DNA of 64,000 nucleotides from Brachyhypopomus gauderio (GCF_052324685.1 NC_135213.1:37315707-37379706), one strand, 5' to 3'. Numbered from the stretch's first letter, positions 35,309-46,956 are shown. Made by a program: numbers and translations. Notes: generated by a model from the sequence alone, not told the origin.

Positions 35309-38130
35309 CTCTGACGTCCTCCTTTGCCTGCTCCAGTTTTAGACATCACCTTGTTTTGGTGAGATCACCACGAGCCTGTTCTCCACACCTTGACTCTAGC
35401 AGCTCTCTCCTTTGATTCTGGCTGTATATAGACCTCAGTTTGGTGAATTTAGGAGTCCTGAACCTGACGTGCTGTAGTTGTAGTTCTTAATTTTCAATGA
35501 CAATAATAAAGAAACTGATCATTTCAGACCAGAGATCTCTTCATTCCCTGAGCTAGTTATTGTGCATTTTATGAATAAATTGTTGCACTATGAATAAATC
35601 TGAATGTTAAAGCTGATCATCGGAATGCAGTATGTTATGCAAATTTAGATTAATTTCTTTTGGAGTCTTATTTCTGGTTTCCACATATGTATGTCTATTT
35701 CAGTATGTTTATTTCTTTATTACTGTGTTAGTCCTTCTACAGTAAACATACAGCCTCTGGCACGCTAGACTGTCACAGGAAGCTTCCACAGGCCGTAGGT
35801 CTGTCAAAGCAAGGAAAGTATTACGTTTGATATTACATTTTATATATTTGTCCTTTGTGTCTCCCTGGTTTTTCTTCTCTCTCCCCTTGTTTCTCCCTCC
35901 CTCCCTCCCTCCCTCCCTCCCTCCCTCAGTGGCTGGCCGAGGTGTACCGCTCCCAGGGGCTGCTGGGTCAGGCGTCCGTGGTCCTACGCCAGAGTCTGCA
36001 GTTGGCCTCCCAGCTGGGCCAGCACAGCGGGAAGGTGGCCGGCCTTCTGCGCCTGGCCCTGCTGGCTCTCGCACCCTGCATGGTGAGGTCACGGCCGGGG
36101 GTCATAACCTTTGGCCTTTCCATGAGCTCTGAGATTATTTATGTATTGTTTCGGCCATCGTGGAACTACCATCCAAATTTGACAGTATTATTTTAAATGA
36201 AACTTGTTTTTGTTTTGAATCTACGCATATTGCATATTATGAAAATAGCAATATAACAGATTACAGCAGTACATATAGAGTGTAGACCAGTATATAACAA
36301 TATATCAGTGCATGTTTGCTATATTATACACCCAGACATTGTACTCTCTGAACTAGTGTGAGGCACAGCTGTGGGGAGGATTAAACATGTTGAAACCACG
36401 ACGAGAGGCGACTTGTGTACACAGACGCGCAGGGCGTGTGTGTGTTGTCCCCCCCCCGTGTCATTTCCTGTCGTTAGACCCTGAAGTGACAGGAGTGTTG
36501 GTGATGATACTGACAGCCAGGCAGTGGAAGAACAAACAGGCCAGCATGATGAGTGCAGCCCCTCCTCCCAGCATGCACTGGGGTTAGGGTTAGGGTTAGA
36601 AGAACTCTAAGAACATGCCCTGGTTAGGTTGCCTTCACACGTATCACAGGTTTTGTAGCAGTGTGAAATAATCTAAGTAAACTTTCCATTTGAGAGCAAG
36701 TTGCAAACTGTTCCATTTTAAAGTTGTATTTTATTTATTTATTTCCATACTTTCACAAAAAAATTTTACTTTCCCAAACAAAAGCTCTCACAAGCAAGCC
36801 TGTGCACTTTTATTTGAACTAAATGTAAATAAATGACTACATGTAGGCTTTGAGAGGCACTGATCAGTCCCCCTACATGCATCCTTCCACACACGGGTCT
36901 TTAATGTCCTGGCCTTTGGACCTTTACTTTGAAGCATTTCTAGTTTGAAATCATGGATGGCGCTAAATGTATTTGGTTTTTTATTTTTATAGAAAGTAGT
37001 CCGGCCTAAATATATAATAGTAATAATAACGTTAACTTTGACTTAGAATAACTTGTGTAATCCCTGTGGATGTTTGAATGCGCTGTGGAGATCATGTAGT
37101 GTACATAAGGGGATTATATTGGAGATTATGGAGATTATGTGAAGACTAAGGCCTGGCCGTGTTCCTTAGGCCGGGGTGGGAGGAGGTGAGTGGCGGGAGC
37201 TGGTGCGGGAGGCGTGCAGCGAGGCCCTGAAGCTCAGCTCCTCTCCTGTTCCTCTGCTCTTCCAAGCTCTGCTCCAGTTCTCCATCAAGATGGGAGCCAG
37301 GTAGGTGGGCTGTGGGCGGGGCGGGGCAGCGTGGGCGGGGCTAGCCGCACGGCCGAGTCACCCACACCTGCTCAGAGGGGCTGTAGTGGTGAGAAGGTTC
37401 CTCTGCATGCTTGGCGGTTTAGCCAGAGAACCGGTTTTATTCGCAGTGTGGGGCTTGGCTGTGGCATGCAGGTGCAGTGTATCGTACTGATCCTTCCACC
37501 CCATCCTCATCACACTCATCATCGTATATATCGGACTCCCACCCAACCCCCTAGGGACACGCGACGTCTGTTGGAGAAGATGGTTTACGGCCCAGCTTCC
37601 AGAGACGCCACGACGGTGGTGTCTGTGGCTCGCTGGTATCTCCTGCGCCACCTCCATGCCAAAGATGACCTGCAGCTCATGGATGTGAGTACGCGTGCAC
37701 CCCTGTGTTGATCTCACGTGAGGGATTCATTTCACGTTCCCTTTCTGAGGAGAAGGGTCAGTTTCGGACGCAAATCCCCTTTTATATGAACATGATCAAA
37801 ATTAGTGTCTGAAACACCAGCCGATACGTACATTTCCTTGGTGTGCATGTCAAAAGATCAGTAGGAGAAAAATATTTTTAAAATTTAATTTATAAAAAGC
37901 CATGAAGTAAAAATATAAAAAATTTAATCTGAGCCTAGAGACACTGTGTAGTATAATAGATTCCCTGTAGATGTGGTTTAAATTAATGATGACTTTTAAT
38001 TTTGAAAGTGACTCATGACCTCTGCCTTTGAGGTAAGCCCATGTCTTTTATTTTGTAGACCCTAGTGGAGGAGGCCGAGGCAGCAGGAGACATGAGGCTG
38101 TTGGAGTTCCACAGACGCCTATACCCATAA
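21875..38130 (+). CDS. skic3: SKIC3 / TTC37 (Ski3), TPR scaffold of the Ski complex, complete, 40 coding exons
   Basis: Scaffold of the cytoplasmic SKI2-SKI3-SKI8 complex that feeds mRNA to the 3'-5' exosome. Exons: 21875-21964, 22052-22195, 22501-22592, 22688-22763, 23644-23787, 23963-24061, 24158-24266, 24494-24634, 24769-24870, 25223-25347, 25425-25511, 25618-25721, 25817-25943, 26163-26342, 26448-26572, 26676-26926, 27189-27291, 27490-27672, 27767-27911, 28057-28135, 28228-28289, 28366-28422, 28556-28624, 28727-28801, 28896-29037, 29181-29274, 29626-29703, 29851-29975, 30077-30200, 31808-32029, 32221-32293, 32417-32470, 32564-32675, 34052-34180, 34383-34507, 35067-35231, 35930-36082, 37170-37300, 37555-37684, 38059-38130. 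Total 4698 bp, 1565 aa (human 1564), all phases consistent, all GT-AG. Begins [20 protein letters not shown] (acceptor TCTCCTAG just before ACA-ATG). TPR-like helices run throughout, e.g. [36 protein letters not shown] and [17 protein letters not shown] near the C-terminus. Exon ends 24266, 27291 and 34507 are tandemly duplicated into their introns (see findings). Confidence 0.96.
22900..23637. repeat. 17-bp minisatellite, ~43 copies, skic3 intron 5
   Basis: Unit approximately GTGTCCGTCGCTGTGCT. Variant units occur in blocks: CGCCG units first, then CGCTG, then CGGTGTGG, then TGTCGGTGTGG, then back to CGCTG and CGGTG. This indicates local homogenisation. The unit length not divisible by 3 and lack of stops create long meaningless frames on both strands (up to 328 codons). 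The array ends 6 bases before the exon 6 acceptor at 23643. Confidence 0.97.
24221..24370 (+). repeat. 50-bp tandem triplication of skic3 exon 8 end plus donor
   Basis: Copy 1 (24221-24270) is the last 46 coding bases of exon 8 plus GTAA. Copies 2 (24271-24320) and 3 (24321-24370) repeat it inside the intron. The donor is GGTAAG in copy 1, mutated to GGTTAG in copy 2 and intact GGTAAG in copy 3. Confidence 0.95.
25125..25217 (+). repeat. (TG)~46 microsatellite abutting skic3 exon 11 acceptor
   Basis: The TG run ends 5 bases before the acceptor (TTTCAG at 25217-25222) and effectively replaces the polypyrimidine tract of this exon. Confidence 0.95.
27272..27315 (+). repeat. 22-bp tandem duplication across skic3 exon 18 donor
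   Basis: GCCATTAAGAACTTATTCAGGT (27272-27293) spans the exon end at 27291. An adjacent copy at 27294-27315 differs by one base that turns CAGGT into CACGT, destroying the second donor. Confidence 0.95.
27403..27487 (+). repeat. (CTGT)n(GT)n tract serving as 3' splice region of skic3 exon 19
   Basis: A run of CTGT units followed by about 20 GT units ends immediately at TAG|GG (27489). As with exon 11, a microsatellite takes the place of an ordinary pyrimidine tract. Confidence 0.9.
29285..29360. repeat. (CGCA)n(CA)n microsatellite just after skic3 exon 27 donor
   Basis: Begins about 10 bases after the donor at 29275: CGCA repeats followed by about 20 CA units. Confidence 0.9.
30201..31807 (+). 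other. skic3 intron 30 (1.6 kb)
   Basis: Longest intron in the middle of the gene. Contains a 24-base tandem repeat (about 31368-31437, three copies around CTGTCCTGTAACATGTCTAA) and a short TG run before the next acceptor. No RNA gene or coding exon recognised. Confidence 0.6.
33866..33965. repeat. (TC)n-rich tract in skic3 intron 34
   Basis: Two (TC)n blocks (about 33867-33893 and 33931-33964) and surrounding CCCTCC pyrimidine sequence about 90-180 bases upstream of the next acceptor. The intron (32676-34051) otherwise shows no recognisable feature. Confidence 0.85.
34496..34735 (+). repeat. Tandem copies of donor-containing segment after skic3 exon 36
   Basis: The exon 36 end CACAG|GTAGTG (exon end 34507) is echoed by identical CACAG|GTAG junctions at 34562/34563, 34635/34636 and 34730/34731. 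Each of those is preceded by TGAGCCTCAGGCAGATAATC and separated by GT/TTCTGTG-rich runs, including a (TG)n block at about 34638-34700. Confidence 0.9.
35253..35308. repeat. (AC)n microsatellite after skic3 exon 37
   Basis: About 28 AC units starting about 20 bases downstream of the donor at 35232. The rest of this 700-base intron has no recognised feature except a CCCTCC pyrimidine run (35894-35928) forming the exon 38 acceptor region. Confidence 0.92.
36580..36599 (+). repeat. Short interstitial (TTAGGG)n
   Basis: Three consecutive GGGTTA/TTAGGG units inside skic3 intron 38. Far too short to be a chromosome end. The rest of the intron (36083-37169) shows nothing else recognisable. Confidence 0.85.
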
Positions 38131-38582
38131 GCCCCGCCCCCTCCCAAGCTCGTCCACTCAGGACTGTCCCCGCCCCCCACCCCACGGTGCCTTGCAAGTG
38201 CTAGCACAGCAACGGCATTTTCAGTCTCTCTCTCTCTTCTCTTCATACGTCTTACGTTTGCACCACAAGTCTCACACGTATAAACTGTGCCAGGCTGTTT
38301 ACTGCTGTAAGAGAATCCTCCCTTGTCTTTATTAAGCACCTTTGTCAAATGTTCTTCATTCCTTTGAGCTTCTTTGAGCTACCGAATCATGGCGTGTGCT
38401 TTGATCATCCAACGTATCAGAATCTGCTCATTTATACAGGTATAAATACATTGTGTTTATGTGGGGACAGCTCTCCAGTTCAATAGAATGGTACTTTTGC
38501 CAAATGCTCACCGGACATTCATGGTTATGAGAGGCGTAGGGTTTAGCTTGTTTTGTAAATGAATTTGTAAAATTAAAACTAC

Positions 38583-38588
38583 AATAAA
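38583..38588 (+). terminator. skic3 polyadenylation signal candidate
   Basis: AATAAA on the coding strand, the first good one after the stop codon at 38128-38130. Confidence 0.55.
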
Positions 38589-39635
38589 ACAAGGCTGACA
38601 CCAGGCAGTAATCAAGACAGTCCTAAAGCTCTTCCCAATCCCGGGACCAGGCGGTAGAGAGGCAGGACGCTGCTCCGGTTTCTGCGTGAGAAGTGAGTTT
38701 GTGCTGACTGCAGACGTTTGCTGGTTTATTGTTTCTGTTGCCAGTGACGGAAATAAGCGAACTGCCTGCGTGAAACCTGGAGGCAGCGTCTGCAGGACAG
38801 CACACACTCCTCTCGGACACACACGACCACTGCCAGGCACACGTGCGTCTCGTGAAACGCTCACGTGTTTGCCCACGTGTTTGCTGTTTCTTCGACGTTT
38901 GCGAGTACATAATGGCTGAAAGGGAAGATGTGTCCACATATGTTCTCATTTCTGTGAAACTGGAGGTAGATGAAAGCATCTAACACCTCTGTCAAGTATA
39001 CCACAAGGAGAAAAACTGGGATAATTACAGGTTGGACCGGTTCTGTTGATTAATTTCAGCTGGTTTTTCAAACCCCACTGAGATGGACGCTTTTTGCCAA
39101 ATAAACTAGCTGCATGGATGAACACAAACTGAGACTGGAATGATTTGCTTGTTTGCTCTGGCGTTGTTTGCGGTCCCTTCTAGCCAGACATTATAAAGTC
39201 ACATTCAGAACGTTTCTGTCTTTACCACTGAACTCTTCACCCAAATTAAACACTACAACTAAAGCAGAAACAGTATTGGAGTTGCATTACTAGAAACTGC
39301 ATGTCCAGGAACTATTTTTTCATGGCATGTCAAAATGACTGCATTGATTTTTGATGACCTTATTGGTCTGGGGGAACAAAACACATTCACTGAATGACAT
39401 CGTGGACTCTTGACTCTTTTCATTGGCTGTTTAAGTGCTTTATGCAGATGGCACAATCACATATTTCACAGAGCATCTCTGCAGACTAGAGAGTTACTAA
39501 CAAAAGACTATTGAGGAGGCTGTGATATTTTAAGATCTATTATAATATTAGAGTAATGAACAGCTATTATAGCTCCTCCTTGATATGTTCCCACAGTGTG
39601 AAATCTTTGGAGACATTGTTCTTATGGGGTTTTGT

Positions 39636-39651
39636 TTTATTTATTTTTATT
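39636..39651 (-). terminator. fam81b polyadenylation signal cluster
   Basis: TTTATT occurs three times on the plus strand (39636, 39640, 39646), i.e. overlapping AATAAA signals on the minus strand about 80-95 bases downstream of the fam81b stop. Confidence 0.55.
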
Positions 39652-39729
39652 TTTTTATGTGACGAATGTGCGTTTATCAGCATGTTCCAAATCTGGTGTA
39701 AATACAATGTGACGGACGCTTGGTTCGCC

Positions 39730-41307
39730 TCAGACGTCTGGAAGCCCCAGCAGGTTCTGCTGAATCCTCCCGATGTCTTTCATCAGCTCTCCTTTATGCA
39801 GCTTGGCTTGGGCTTCTCCGATGTGCCTCAGGGATGCGATGGCGTCGTGGACAGACTGGAACCCTGCCCGCCAGGCACAGTGACAAGAAGACAGAGAGCC
39901 CTCATCTCGAGAGCTCGCGAGCCGCCCCCCCGTGCCAGGGAGCGTTGTGTGTTTGTCTTCCACACCCTGCTTCTCTACTGAAAAAGAACTTGTGCGAAAT
40001 CCTTCAAGCTCTTTTTTAATGCTGCTTGTATTTATTGAAGTGACCTTCAGGGACTTGAGTGCAGCCATAACAGCGGAACAATATTTGCCACCACTGGGAA
40101 ATGTGCATGGAAAATACGTAGCAATTATATCACCTGTGCGATGGATGATTAAGACCTTAGTTAACTATGGTCGTCTTATCCGTGCCCTGTGCATATCCTA
40201 ATCACACAAATACTAAAAACACAATTTAATTTGTGCTCACCCAGGGTGTAATAGTTAAAGGGCACGTTGGAGAGGTTAATGTACGGTGCCCTAATACTGC
40301 AAATGAGCTCATGAGAAAATGAGCTACTTTAGGTGTCGGGGCAAAGCGGCTCCTTGACATACGTCTTCAGTCGACAGTGAGTCACGGTTCATGGTGTTCA
40401 GACCTTGCCGTGCTCTCTGGAGGGGTTAGTGGTTTATTAGATTGCACCGGCAAGCCGGTCAATAAGTCCTTCAAACTGAAGTCGCACTGCTTTCTCTGTT
40501 ATCACCTCTACCTCCCTAAATCGCCCTCAGCACTGCTGTGCAACTGAGCTCGAACATTACAGGTTTTAGAATTACAGCTGCACTTAATGCCTGTGGCCTG
40601 ATGGGTCACGTATTTACAAAAGTGTAATGTGATAAGTGGCTTTTATGATCCTGGTGTGCGGAGCGCTGGTGGACTCACCTGACTCGTACTCTGTCCTCAT
40701 CTTCTTCAGTTCACCTCTCACGCTCTTCTCCACAGCATCCATCCTGGTGTTGCTGTTGGATCGTCTGGCCTGATCTGCGAGGCGTGACGTTTCTAACCGC
40801 TTCTCCACCTGCGTCTCCACCCGCGTCTCCACCCTCTCCAGACGCGCACACAGGCGCTGTTCCAGTGCGCTCACTTTCCCTTCCACGTCAGCCTACACGG
40901 GCACACACATTCGCTCAGCGTGCATTAACATCACATCTGTTGTACGGAGATCATAATTTACTGCCACTTGCTGAGCGGTGCTGACTGCTCTCACACACAA
41001 ACCAAAGATACTTCATCCAAGAACCATTTTATTGGTGATGACTATCTAAACACACACACGGGGTTTACCACTCTATCTCTACACACACACACATACACAC
41101 ACACACACGGGGTTTACCACTCTATCTCTACACACACACACACACACACATACACATGGGGTTTACCACTCTATCTCTATACACACACACACACAGGGTT
41201 TACCACTCTATCTCTACACACACACACACACACACACACGGGGTTTACCACTCTATCTCTACACACACACACACACACACACACACGGGGTTTACCACTC
41301 TATCTCT

Positions 41308-41361
<54 letters not shown>

Positions 41362-41423
41362 ACACGAGGTTTACCACTCTATCTCTACACACACACACAC
41401 ACACACGGGGTTTACCACCCTAT

Positions 41424-41472
<49 letters not shown>

Positions 41473-41486
41473 GTTTACCACTCTAT

Positions 41487-41524
<38 letters not shown>

Positions 41525-41539
41525 GGTTTACCACCCTAT

Positions 41540-41574
<35 letters not shown>

Positions 41575-41674
41575 GTTTACCACTCTATCTCTACACACAC
41601 ACACACACACACGGGGTTTACCACTCTATCTCTACACACACACACACACACACACGAGGTTTACCACTCTATCT

Positions 41675-41719
<45 letters not shown>

Positions 41720-41733
41720 GTTTACCACCCTAT

Positions 41734-41773
<40 letters not shown>

Positions 41774-41827
41774 TTTACCACTCTATCACTACACACACAC
41801 ACACACACACGGGGTTTACCACCCTAT

Positions 41828-41901
<74 letters not shown>

Positions 41902-41916
41902 GGTTTACCACTCTAT

Positions 41917-41981
<65 letters not shown>

Positions 41982-41995
41982 GTTTACCACTCTAT

Positions 41996-42058
<63 letters not shown>

Positions 42059-42103
42059 GTTTACCACTCTATCTCTACACACACACAGGGTTTACCACTC
42101 TAT

Positions 42104-42160
<57 letters not shown>

Positions 42161-42176
42161 GTTTACCACTCTATCT

Positions 42177-42219
<43 letters not shown>

Positions 42220-42342
42220 GTTTACCACTCTATCTCTATACACACACACACACACACACGGGATTTACCACTCTATCTCTACACACACACACGGGCTTTA
42301 CAACTCTATCTCTACACACACACACAGGGTTTACCACTCTAT

Positions 42343-42373
<31 letters not shown>

Positions 42374-42455
42374 TGGGGTTTGCCACTCTATCTCTACACA
42401 CACACACACGGGGTTTACCACTCTATCTCTACACACACAGGGTTTACCACCCTAT

Positions 42456-42498
<43 letters not shown>

Positions 42499-43060
42499 GT
42501 TTACCACTCTATCTCTACACACACGGGGTTTACCACTCTATCGAGCAGCCCTGTGTTCAGTTGTTGCTGGTCTGTGTGTGTGTTCATCTGCTGCTCGGTC
42601 CATCTCCTGTGCCTGGTCATCTCTCCCTCCAGCTCCACCATCTGACTGGACGTCCTGCACAGACACGACGTCGTGGCTCACAGGATCTTCTAATCTTCAC
42701 TTACACCCATGTTTGCAGGGCTTTGACAGCACGGTAACAAAAAAGGCTTGATAACTAAGAATGTGAAGATTACAAGTTTAAAAACAGTCAAACGTCTACA
42801 AAACTGGATCATTGTGTTACTTTTCACCTTTTTTGCATTGCTAGCCGAGTTTTGACACTGGAATATAAACGCACGTCTTCTGCAACCTTCCAAAATCTAA
42901 TTTTTATGAGCATGAAGGCTCTAACATTCAAGTTGTTCCTGAACCCCTGGGTCACACTTCACTTCACGCTCTTTCATTACAGGAGACCAGCCATCTGTAC
43001 ACTGGGCGTACTGCTAAGTCAGGAGTCATTCAGCCAAGCTTACTCAGCTCTGCACAGAGT

Positions 43061-43098
<38 letters not shown>

Positions 43099-46000
43099 GA
43101 TACAGGGAGACCTGCACCAGGGAGATTAAACATAATGCATAATGAATTTTGTTCAGATGATTCTTATTATACAGGAATTTTAATTATCTGTTACTTTATT
43201 TTGTGATTGGCACTAAACTTTTAAGACGGACTACTGATGGAAAATGCTTTTTTAAATGTTGGTGACATATAAAATGATCTTTGTGAAACACTGGCAGACT
43301 CTACTGTAGGCCAGTCCAGCCTCGTGGGGTCAGGGGTCGCCCATGGGAGTTCCCGCCGTGTGAGGTCAGGGGTCACCTATGGGAGTTCCAGTGGCGTAGG
43401 GTCAGGGGTCACCCATGGGAATCATTGTCTCTGAATGGGTCAGAGCTCACTTCTGTGTAATTACTCCTGACAGGCCGATTTGATTGAATTGGCCCACAAT
43501 CCTTTGGGGCACACAGAGCTGCTGACGACACTCAGGTCTCCAATAAAACCTTGAACGCTTTTTTGCAGGCTTGCATCTAGCCTGCAGTTACATGGTGGTT
43601 TGTATGTCCAGTGCTTGACGATGAAGTGTATGTTATGTGGTTTATACTTGACAAAGTGACCTCACTTGTTTTGAAGTTGTCGGATGTCTTGTTCTAAGTT
43701 CTCTGCAGCGTTCTTCTGGTGTTGAACCTGCTGTGAGTGTAAAGCCTCCAACCTGGCCAGCGACTGGGAGATCTAAGAGAAGACAAGTATTCACTAACCC
43801 TCTAGCTGGTAAGAACACAGGACAAGCACAGTACTACAGAAGAAACAATCACAGGAAAGAATACCAGCAATGCTTTAATGGCACACACAGCACAGTATTT
43901 CACCTGTTGAGCACAGGTGTGGCTGATCGTTACCTTACCGTTAACACACACCTGCTTCACTTTTGATTTAAATCACATTTACAGTAGCTGGGGGCCACTT
44001 GCCCAAAGACGTAATGTACACACATCACGGTGATTTACTGATTGGCTCAGAGCTCTTCAGCAGTTGGTCACTGAAGGCGGGAAGCAATAATTCTCCAATG
44101 GAAATATGAGCTCTGGGCGTGGCTGTTTTATAACAGAAGTTGCTTCCTGTCAAGACGTGTACGTCTGTGCCATACAGAAGAGTGTGTGTTTACTTGTAGT
44201 TTCCTGTAGTTACATTACTTGACATATAGTAAAGTAACTACAGGAATTAATAGCTACAGGATTATCTAATAACAGAACATACCAGAGAACTAAGATGGAA
44301 ATAATCTTTCTTAAGGCAATCTAACACCTTGAGAAAAACTATGTTAATTATATAATAATGAAATAAACATTTTTCTTCCTAACCGCGTGCCCACACAAAC
44401 TCGCAAATGTTGTCTAGCAGCCGATCTTCCTCCCTGCTGTGAAGACGTCTCGGTGATGAAAAGGTTTAACACTCAAACGTTTATGTAAGAGTTGGACTTT
44501 CTGTGCTCAAATGAGGCGTATATTTCACCGTGTTTGTTTCTCTTAGCTCTCTTCAGCAGCAAGCTGGGGTTTTTTTCTACATCAGGTCAGATGTCAGCAA
44601 GTTGTACAAACGAGGAACACTCGCCGACGTCTTGTGGAGGCATCATGAGAGTAGCTAATTATGAGAATATGAAATTCTGTCAAGTAAAAAATTATTTTGA
44701 GCTGTACACCTACACAGATTCTCATGCACACTCCCTCTGGATTTGTGTTGCTTATGGTGCTGGAATCTTTTACTGTGGAACAGGTAAATATATTTACAGT
44801 AATAAAGCATTGACTCTGTGGATGCCGTCTCTGTAGGTTTGAATGGAGTATTATGATGAATTTATTAATATTTGTAAAAACAAAACAACTCGCTCTTAAA
44901 GACTCCTACTACATCATGCTTACCTGGGCCTTGCCTAACATGGTTCCACACTGGTCTGAACTATAAAGTCAACTAGTGAGAACTACATGCAAGGAGCCTT
45001 CTAGAAGCTTCTGTAAACCTATTGAGAACTACTGATGCAAAATGTGACCTTGGAACACAAATGATCCTTCAAAAGCAGCTCAACATGAGTCTTTAACACT
45101 CTCACCTTGAGCTCCGTGTCTCTGAGTCTCAGTTCAATCCCAGCATGCATCTCGCCAACTTCCTGCTGGAGCTTCAGTGTCTCCTGCCCAATGGCTCTCA
45201 TGTCTCCTGAGAGCTTTGCTATGCTGGCATCACACCTAATGGCTCAAAGGCAGACTTACATCAACATGCAGAAGAAACTTTAAAATGTTAAGTGGATGCA
45301 TGGAAAATGAGTTAATGGACTGTCGGCATCGTCTTGTAAAGGGAAAAGCATTAGAGGACAATATTTTTAAATAATGAATTTAGAAGATGTGGGAGCTAAA
45401 ATGAGTCATAGTAACTGAACTCCTACTAATTATGTTTTCTGCACTGCATGTAGTGGTGCACATACAGTGACATTGGAGCAATGTGGAGGGTTTAAATTAT
45501 TCGTTTAAACTATTAATAAATCACTTTCCCCTTCTGGGTGTCATTGATCATAATGGGAGAGCTTTAGACTGACACTGGGGATATTAAATCCTCAAAATCG
45601 ATTCCATCGGCTCTGTCCTTCTTACCATTGCGAGCTCCCGCCCAGACCAGGACTAACAGTACCACCCATGAGCTGGGGGGGGGGGTGTCGTTATTAGAGT
45701 GATTCCCCCTCGACCTGGCAGGCAGGAATCAGCTTTATGACCGTCTGTATTTATCCAGCGGAACATGAGCCGAATTTAGACGGGAGGTCAAAAAGGTGTG
45801 AGGTACACACATCAAAGTATTACTGGGCATCTATGACGGTGGACTCATAAATCTGTTAAATATTGATTTTGAGACATGCACGTCTCGTATTGCAGAAATG
45901 AAATGTTTCAAATGAAATGTGTTCCTGGTTAACCAGCTGTTTTTTAAGGTTGATGTACGAACAAAATTCTTATTTGGCTGTGTACCTTCAGGTTACATAC

Positions 46001-46956
46001 TATTTCAAAAAAAAGTATGAAAATTGTGGACGGGGACAGACAGAAAGGTATTATATGTGGCCATTTAGACCAATGCAAACGATACCTGGCTACTCTGCCA
46101 CGGAGATCACCAATGCCGACCAAGTTCTTGTGATCCAGGCTTTGAACGGCAAAGCTCACCCCCGATGCTACACTGTCCCTCTGGACGATCTGAGCCTCCA
46201 GCGTCTAGGTGCAGTGGATAGACACCTGTATCTCAGGTAGCAATTAAATGGTTGCCCACTATTATACTGCTGTAGGGTTGGAGTTCTTTCTGCCTTGAAG
46301 TAAACTGGAGATGATAAATCTTTCCTACTGTTTTCCCCCCATTCTACTTATAATACACTATTGTCATTTAATGTTTTCCCTTGGCTAAATGGAGCTATTG
46401 GCATCTGTTCTGAAAACCTCTTGCCATTGATTGGACATTATTTAAAAAAATTTTGTTTATAGTTGAGGACTGAGTGTGTGGTCTAAGGTTGCCAGATACA
46501 GTCCATCACTTTGTGAGGTTAATTAAATATATAAAATTAAATATATAACATTAGTGATGTTGCAAAAGTCAACATGTTTTTTTTTTTTATCACACCAATT
46601 TCCTGTCTTTGGAGCATATTAAAATATAAAATTGTGTTAAACTGTAAATATGTGAACTTATGATAAGTATTTTCAATATTAGAGACATGTGCACAAGGAA
46701 AATATGACTGCTAGTCTCAAATTCATTGACCGTCATAGTTGGGCACCAGTATACCTGAATGTCCTTACTGAGTTGTTTGACAATGTGTGTGATGGTCTGG
46801 ATGTGACTTTCTAGAAGCTTCCTAGCTGATGTCTCCATCAGCACAGAACCCTGGGTAGCACGCAGACTCCCAACGATGTCCTCCTTGATTCGGAAGGCCT
46901 GTTCCATCAGAGCAACTAGGGATCGCTCTCGTTTGGTCATGTCTGAATGTGCAGAC
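39730..46956 (-). CDS. fam81b: FAM81B, coiled-coil protein, seven C-terminal exons (N-terminal exon(s) not found)
   Basis: Function of FAM81 proteins is poorly defined; they are predicted coiled-coil proteins. Minus-strand exons: 46755-46956, 46086-46204, 45106-45235, 43666-43772, 42534-42654, 40679-40892, 39730-39863. Phases are consistent and give about 342 residues to the stop at 39730-39732. Family blocks in order: LVALMEQAFRIKEDIVGSLR, ARKLLESHIQTITHIVKQL, GIGDLRGRVARCDASIAKLS, HRRWTEQQM, a heptad-like RVETRVETQVEKRLET, and GFQSVHDAIASLRHI at the C-terminus. The blocks fit human FAM81B better than FAM81A (ARKLLESHIQTIT), and position between skic3 and mctp1 agrees. The first exon listed begins one base into a codon, so at least one upstream exon is missing; I searched by eye to 52.5 kb and could not assign it. 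The exon at 42534-42654 ends directly at the CA/donor minisatellite. Confidence 0.9.
41049..42536 (-). repeat. Compound CA-repeat minisatellite whose unit contains the fam81b exon end and splice donor
   Basis: About 30 units of (CA)n of varying length alternating with a conserved 22-base core. On the minus strand the core reads GATAGAGTG|GTAAACCC. The last core at 42534 is the real exon/donor junction. The plus strand is an open frame of nearly 590 codons (Thr-His rich), clearly meaningless. Confidence 0.95.
43061..43097. repeat. Poly-G run of 37
   Basis: Uninterrupted G homopolymer in a fam81b intron. Length may be a consensus or sequencing estimate. Confidence 0.9.
43327..43411. promoter_or_regulatory. 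Three nuclear-receptor DR1-like sites in a 36-bp tandem repeat
   Basis: GGGTCAGGGGTCG (43327-43339), AGGTCAGGGGTCA (43363-43375) and GGGTCAGGGGTCA (43399-43411) are spaced exactly 36 bases apart. They match direct repeats of RGGTCA with one-base spacing. Located in the fam81b intron between exons 43666-43772 and 42534-42654. Activity unknown. Confidence 0.5.

Larger units (their letters stand above)
38131..39729. other. Convergent intergenic region skic3 3' / fam81b 3'
   Basis: Contains the skic3 3' UTR with a plus-strand AATAAA at 38583-38588 (about 450 bases after the stop) and, on the minus strand, three AATAAA-type signals at 39636-39651 just past the fam81b stop. No other gene recognised between. 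Confidence 0.7.

Noticed and set aside
40968..42751. Plus-strand open frames of 589 and 531 codons, Thr-His rich
   Set aside because: They are translations of the CA minisatellite in a fam81b intron; the repeat has no stops in these frames. Not a gene.
45917..46240. 107-codon plus-strand frame
   Set aside because: It is antisense to the conserved fam81b exon 46086-46204, which has proper splice sites and family similarity.
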